In this document: in pieces, positions 6,012-8,677 of the stretch | Layout: each line of letters opens with the position of its first letter | How positions within the stretch are numbered: the first letter of the stretch is position 1 | From: Aquificaceae bacterium | Lineage (GTDB): Bacteria > Aquificota > Aquificia > Aquificales > Aquificaceae | Assembly: GCA_026982025.1 (NCBI GenBank) | Contig: JALSHX010000264.1 | Span: 1 to 8,677, forward strand | Direction of reading: 5' to 3' | Length of the DNA stretch: 8,677 nt | Translations under genes and position numbers: made by a program | The notes under the pieces: model-generated | What the model was told of the DNA's origin: nothing | The model's input: the letters and a program-made list of their open reading frames with translations, nothing else | Database searches by the model: none

Positions 6012-7672
6012 AATGGGTTTATAAAAACACCTTCGTTTGATATCTCCCTCAGAACGCTTATGATCGTGGATGGCTTTACGCCCGCCACATGCATAAGTGA
6101 ATTGACCAGAAGCTCACCCGCAAAGTGGGGGTCAACATAAAGGTCCGTTACATTGGCTCCCTCAACGGTTGCAAACCTCCCGAGGTCCTCAACGAACTTA
6201 TCAGCAACATTTTTTTCCTCCCTGTTCATAACCACCGATATTGAACGGTTAAGAAGCTCAATGGCTTTTTCCACATCCGAAACGGGAAGAAAGTCCGTTC
6301 CGCAGTTCATTCCCGCAAGCTGATTTACCGCCTCTTCAAAATCCTCGTAGGGGAGACCGTATCTGGGCAGAACAAGTTTAACCTTGGGAAGCTCCCTGAC
6401 CTCGGCAAGAAACCTCTGGAGAATGTTACCCGAAGGCATAAAAATCCTGTGAAAGAGCCTGAGACCTTCGTTGGGATCGGCAGGGTCTTCGCTGAAGAAG
6501 GAGCTCAAAAACTCGGGAGTGTAGAGATAGCCCGTGTCCTCCTCATACAGGCAGAACCCCCCTATGGAGGGTGAGAAGTTCACGGGAATAAATCTGAGTC
6601 TGTGTCCCGTTGCTATGGTAACAAAATATGAGGGGAAGTCCTCAAAGGTCCTTATTCTTCCAGACCTGAGGCCGGATTCGGAAAGCATCCTCTTGACCGA
6701 ATAATCCCCGATAATGTGAAGCTTCGTCTTTTGCTCCGTAAGCATGAAGGAGTTGTAAATGCCAGATACATCGCTGGTAAGCAGAACAACCGCATCAAGT
6801 TCAGAAAGGCTCAGGAGCACATCCTCAATGAGGTTCCTTATCTGGCTCCACTCGTCAAGGGTCCCCGCGTTAATGAGAAAAGCGACCTTTTTACCTCTAC
6901 CCCTGAATATTCTTAGATAGGAGTTTTTGAGAACAACGGGAATTGAAGAAAACTTTGAAATCCTGTAAAGGTCCTCCTCTATCTCCTCAACGAGCTTGAA
7001 CTCCCGAGTTACGAGCTCCTGATCCCCCGCAATAATCTCAACGGGTCTTGCCTTTTCAATGAGAGTGACGACGAAGTCGTGGGTATCCATGAACTTCTGA
7101 TCCGGTTCTATCTCCGAGTACTCCCTTACGCTTACTTCAACACCCTCCTCCTCAAGAAGGGTTCTCAAAGCTTCAAGATTACACTCTGAGCCGATTACCT
7201 TGCCCTCAAAAACCCCTATGGTGCAGGAGCTCCCGTTTGAAACATCAACGAGCCTTGACTCCTTCATGTTTGAAAGCTTTATCAATGTATTGGTGAATCC
7301 GAGGGCTGAGGGGTCCTGAAGGGGGTCAAGCTTGTGGAGATAGCTCAGCTTGTTGAGGAGCTCAAGGGGGTTGAAGGGTTTTCTTATGAAGTTAAGCTCG
7401 TTGAAACCCATTCCCCTGAGCCGTGTCTCCTCCTCCTCTCGCTCCACGATGAAGAAGGGCAGTGAAGCCCTGTTGCTGTTCCACGAGTCAAGCCACGCCT
7501 TGAGGTCCGCGTGGTTAATTATTACTATGTCCACCTCCGTTGACTTGATGAGGTCCGAAAACATGCTGTCCGTCGCGGCTATCAGAAGTTTATGTCCCGT
7601 GACATCAAAAATGTCCCCCAAAAGGGGAAAAATTTCCTTCTCTCTGTCAAGGAGCAGAGCCTTGAGCCCCAT
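6008..7672 (-). CDS. Multidomain protein: degenerate receiver, PATAN-like segment and degenerate ODP/metallo-beta-lactamase-like domain
   Basis: I do not recognise a named gene. The 554-residue product has no signal peptide or membrane segment. Residues 3-113 resemble a response-regulator receiver: the first strand ends in LLLD9, and Lys98 in FIRKPF matches the conserved lysine. However, the phosphoacceptor position in DIVIINHAD is Asn53 and the usual Ser/Thr is not evident, so phosphorylation is unlikely. Residues about 122-185 (ending in GVFEGKVIGSECNLEALRTL) resemble a PATAN/DUF4388 segment. Residues about 200-440 follow the order of a flavodiiron/ODP-type metallo-beta-lactamase fold: LKNSYLRIF, VAFLINAGT, VVLLTS, TGHRLRFIPVNFSP, GFCLYEEDTGYLYTPEF and LVLPRYG. 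The ligands expected there (THxDxD, H, gD, PqHG) are replaced. About 110 C-terminal residues match nothing I know. ATG 7672 is chosen because GGAG lies 8 nt upstream; GTG 7675 is an alternative. The gene is coupled to the 82-residue gene by TGATG. Confidence 0.8.
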   Translation of the reverse strand: MGLKALLLDREKEIFPLLGDIFDVTGHKLLIAATDSMFSDLIKSTEVDIVIINHADLKAWLDSWNSNRASLPFFIVEREEEETRLRGMGFNELNFIRKPFNPLELLNKLSYLHKLDPLQDPSALGFTNTLIKLSNMKESRLVDVSNGSSCTIGVFEGKVIGSECNLEALRTLLEEEGVEVSVREYSEIEPDQKFMDTHDFVVTLIEKARPVEIIAGDQELVTREFKLVEEIEEDLYRISKFSSIPVVLKNSYLRIFRGRGKKVAFLINAGTLDEWSQIRNLIEDVLLSLSELDAVVLLTSDVSGIYNSFMLTEQKTKLHIIGDYSVKRMLSESGLRSGRIRTFEDFPSYFVTIATGHRLRFIPVNFSPSIGGFCLYEEDTGYLYTPEFLSSFFSEDPADPNEGLRLFHRIFMPSGNILQRFLAEVRELPKVKLVLPRYGLPYEDFEEAVNQLAGMNCGTDFLPVSDVEKAIELLNRSISVVMNREEKNVADKFVEDLGRFATVEGANVTDLYVDPHFAGELLVNSLMHVAGVKPSTIISVLREISNEGVFINPF

Positions 7673-7920
7673 CACTCTATCTCCTTTTTCTTTGCAGCAA
7701 CTTCAAGGAGGCTGAGGTTTTCCCTGAGAATGTTGATTGACTGAACGACCATAAAGAATGCATGTTCAATGTTGAGGATCGCTCCCTGGAATGCGAGGTC
7801 ATCGGTCCTGAGCCTTATTTCACGAAACCTTCTGAAAATCTCGTCAACCTCGGTTCCCATGGTAATTATTTTTGGTAGTGCTTCCCTCATAAGCTTCAGA
7901 GCCTCTGACCTTGTATCCAC
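7672..7920 (-). CDS. Small helical protein of unknown function, coupled to the degenerate sensor gene
   Basis: This gene encodes 82 residues and is not recognised. The product is predicted by eye to be almost wholly helical: it has no glycine/proline-rich turns beyond ALPKII and GTEVD, and heptad-like spacing of hydrophobics through DEIFRRFREIRLRTDDLAF and HAFFMVVQSINILRENLSLL. There is one histidine (in NIEHAFF), and the C-terminus is charged (AAKKKEIE). There is no signal peptide. The start is GTG at 7920 with GGGGAG 6 nt upstream. The gene begins 3 nt after the tlyA stop, and its TGA overlaps the start of the next gene. This tight spacing suggests co-translation and perhaps a complex with the 554-residue protein; that is an inference. 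Confidence 0.75.
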   Translation of the reverse strand: MDTRSEALKLMREALPKIITMGTEVDEIFRRFREIRLRTDDLAFQGAILNIEHAFFMVVQSINILRENLSLLEVAAKKKEIE

Positions 7921-7923
7921 CTG

Positions 7924-8677
7924 CTACTCCCCGCCCTCTATCGGCTCATTGAGGGCATTTTTAACCGAATTTTCAATATCTATATTATCACCTCTGAAAC
8001 CTGCCAGAACAAAGAACTCTTCATTGCCCTTTGTCCCCCTCGGAGATGACTTCATCACACCCATAATCACCAAACCCATCTCAATCATATAATCTATTAC
8101 CTTTTTCAACGCCTTTCTTTTTTTGTTAATGTCTTTAACAATACCTTTTCTGACGTCTTTGGGACTGAGCTCAAACTGAGGCTTTACGAGGACGAGAAGC
8201 AATCCGTCCTCTTTAAGAAACTCCAAAAGGGAATGAATAACTTTAGTAACTGAGATAAAGGAAACATCAACGGTGATTAGGTCAACCTTCTCCGGCACAT
8301 GTTCCCGGGAAACTGACCTTGCATCCAGCTTTTCGTAAAAGATAACTCTCTTATCCTCCCTCAATGACGGGTGGAGCTGTCCTCTGCCCACATCTATCGC
8401 ATAGACCTTCCCGGCACCGAACTCAAGAAGGCACTGGGTAAATCCTCCCGTTGAAGACCCCACATCAAGACAGACTTTTCCTCTGAGGTCAATGGAAAAC
8501 CTCCTGATTGCATTCTCAAGCTTGTACCCTCCCCTTGATACATACCTCGGGGGCTCAAGAAGCACAACCTTCTCCCCACCCCGAACCTGATGACCCGGCT
8601 TGTCAACCCTTTTCCCGTCAACGATGACGAGCCCCGCCATTATCATTCTCTTTGCCTTTTCACGCGACTCCGAGAGA
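7924..8677 (-). CDS. tlyA: TlyA-family rRNA (cytidine-2'-O)-methyltransferase, 5' end beyond the window
   Basis: TlyA enzymes add 2'-O-methyl groups to cytidines of 16S and/or 23S rRNA. The reading frame stays open to the right edge: codons before the ATG at 8646 read LSESREKAKR and join MIMAGLVIVDGKRVDKPG, together the S4 RNA-binding domain. So the ATG at 8646 is internal and the true start lies outside. About 250 residues are visible. After the S4 domain come the family linker YVSRGGYKLENAI, the SAM-binding loop LDVGSSTGGFTQCLLEFGA, the acidic YAIDVGRGQL, TVDVSFISV, VKPQFE and a final NEEFFVLAGF. These contain the Lys-Asp-Lys-Glu set described for TlyA catalysis. Known members also include proteins called haemolysins, but the methyltransferase role is better founded. 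The gene leads the visible part of the right-hand operon. Confidence 0.93.
   Translation of the reverse strand, partial: LSESREKAKRMIMAGLVIVDGKRVDKPGHQVRGGEKVVLLEPPRYVSRGGYKLENAIRRFSIDLRGKVCLDVGSSTGGFTQCLLEFGAGKVYAIDVGRGQLHPSLREDKRVIFYEKLDARSVSREHVPEKVDLITVDVSFISVTKVIHSLLEFLKEDGLLLVLVKPQFELSPKDVRKGIVKDINKKRKALKKVIDYMIEMGLVIMGVMKSSPRGTKGNEEFFVLAGFRGDNIDIENSVKNALNEPIEGGE

Noticed and set aside
7614..7628. CCCC/GGGG short hairpin followed by A/T-rich sequence as a terminator
   Set aside because: The stem is only four pairs and sits inside the 5' part of a well-supported coding region.
6716..8092. Plus-strand frames opposite the 554-residue, 82-residue and tlyA genes
   Set aside because: They are antisense shadows; the minus-strand frames have ribosome binding sites, operon spacing and family motifs, while these do not.
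8644..8646. ATG as the true start of tlyA
   Set aside because: The reading frame continues upstream with S4-domain residues (LSESREKAKR) to the window edge, so this methionine is internal.

Overview
The window comes from a flagellated Gram-negative bacterium, probably a thermophile. The presence of a P-ring chaperone (FlgA, only needed where a P-ring is built), an MsbA-like exporter and a type I signal peptidase points to a diderm cell. Arginine is mostly AGG/AGA, isoleucine is often ATA, the proteins are rich in Lys/Glu/Arg, and genes are packed with almost no spacers. This is the style of Aquificota (for example Desulfurobacteriaceae) or a similar deep-branching thermophilic lineage. That placement is an inference from style and gene content, not a database match.

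Left block (1-1480, minus strand): a flagellar rod/ring operon, flgG then flgA. A start codon with a good ribosome binding site at the very left edge suggests a further gene, plausibly flgH or another ring gene. A sigma-28 (FliA)-like promoter sits directly in front of flgG. A perfect 11-bp inverted repeat lies inside flgA just after the flgG stop codon.

Middle block (1555-6011, plus strand): a tightly coupled housekeeping operon. It holds an MsbA-like ABC exporter, guanylate kinase (gmk), RNA polymerase omega (rpoZ), the 23S rRNA/tRNA methyltransferase RlmN and signal peptidase I (lepB). From gmk onward each gene overlaps the next by 17, 1 or 4 nt. The 74-bp spacer between flgG and the exporter gene is the only true intergenic promoter region in the window.

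Right block (8677-6008, minus strand): a TlyA-family rRNA 2'-O-methyltransferase (5' end cut by the window edge), an 82-residue helical protein of unknown function, and a 554-residue multidomain protein. The last has a response-regulator receiver fold at the N-terminus, a probable PATAN/DUF4388-like segment, and a region resembling the metallo-beta-lactamase/oxygen-binding di-iron (ODP) fold. Both the phosphoacceptor aspartate and the expected metal ligands appear to be missing. This degenerate two-domain 'sensor', with its small translationally coupled neighbour, is the most unusual thing in the window. The block ends tail-to-tail with lepB, the two stop codons overlapping by 4 nt.

There is no gene-free stretch longer than 74 bp. 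No tRNA, rRNA, CRISPR array, insertion sequence or riboswitch was seen.
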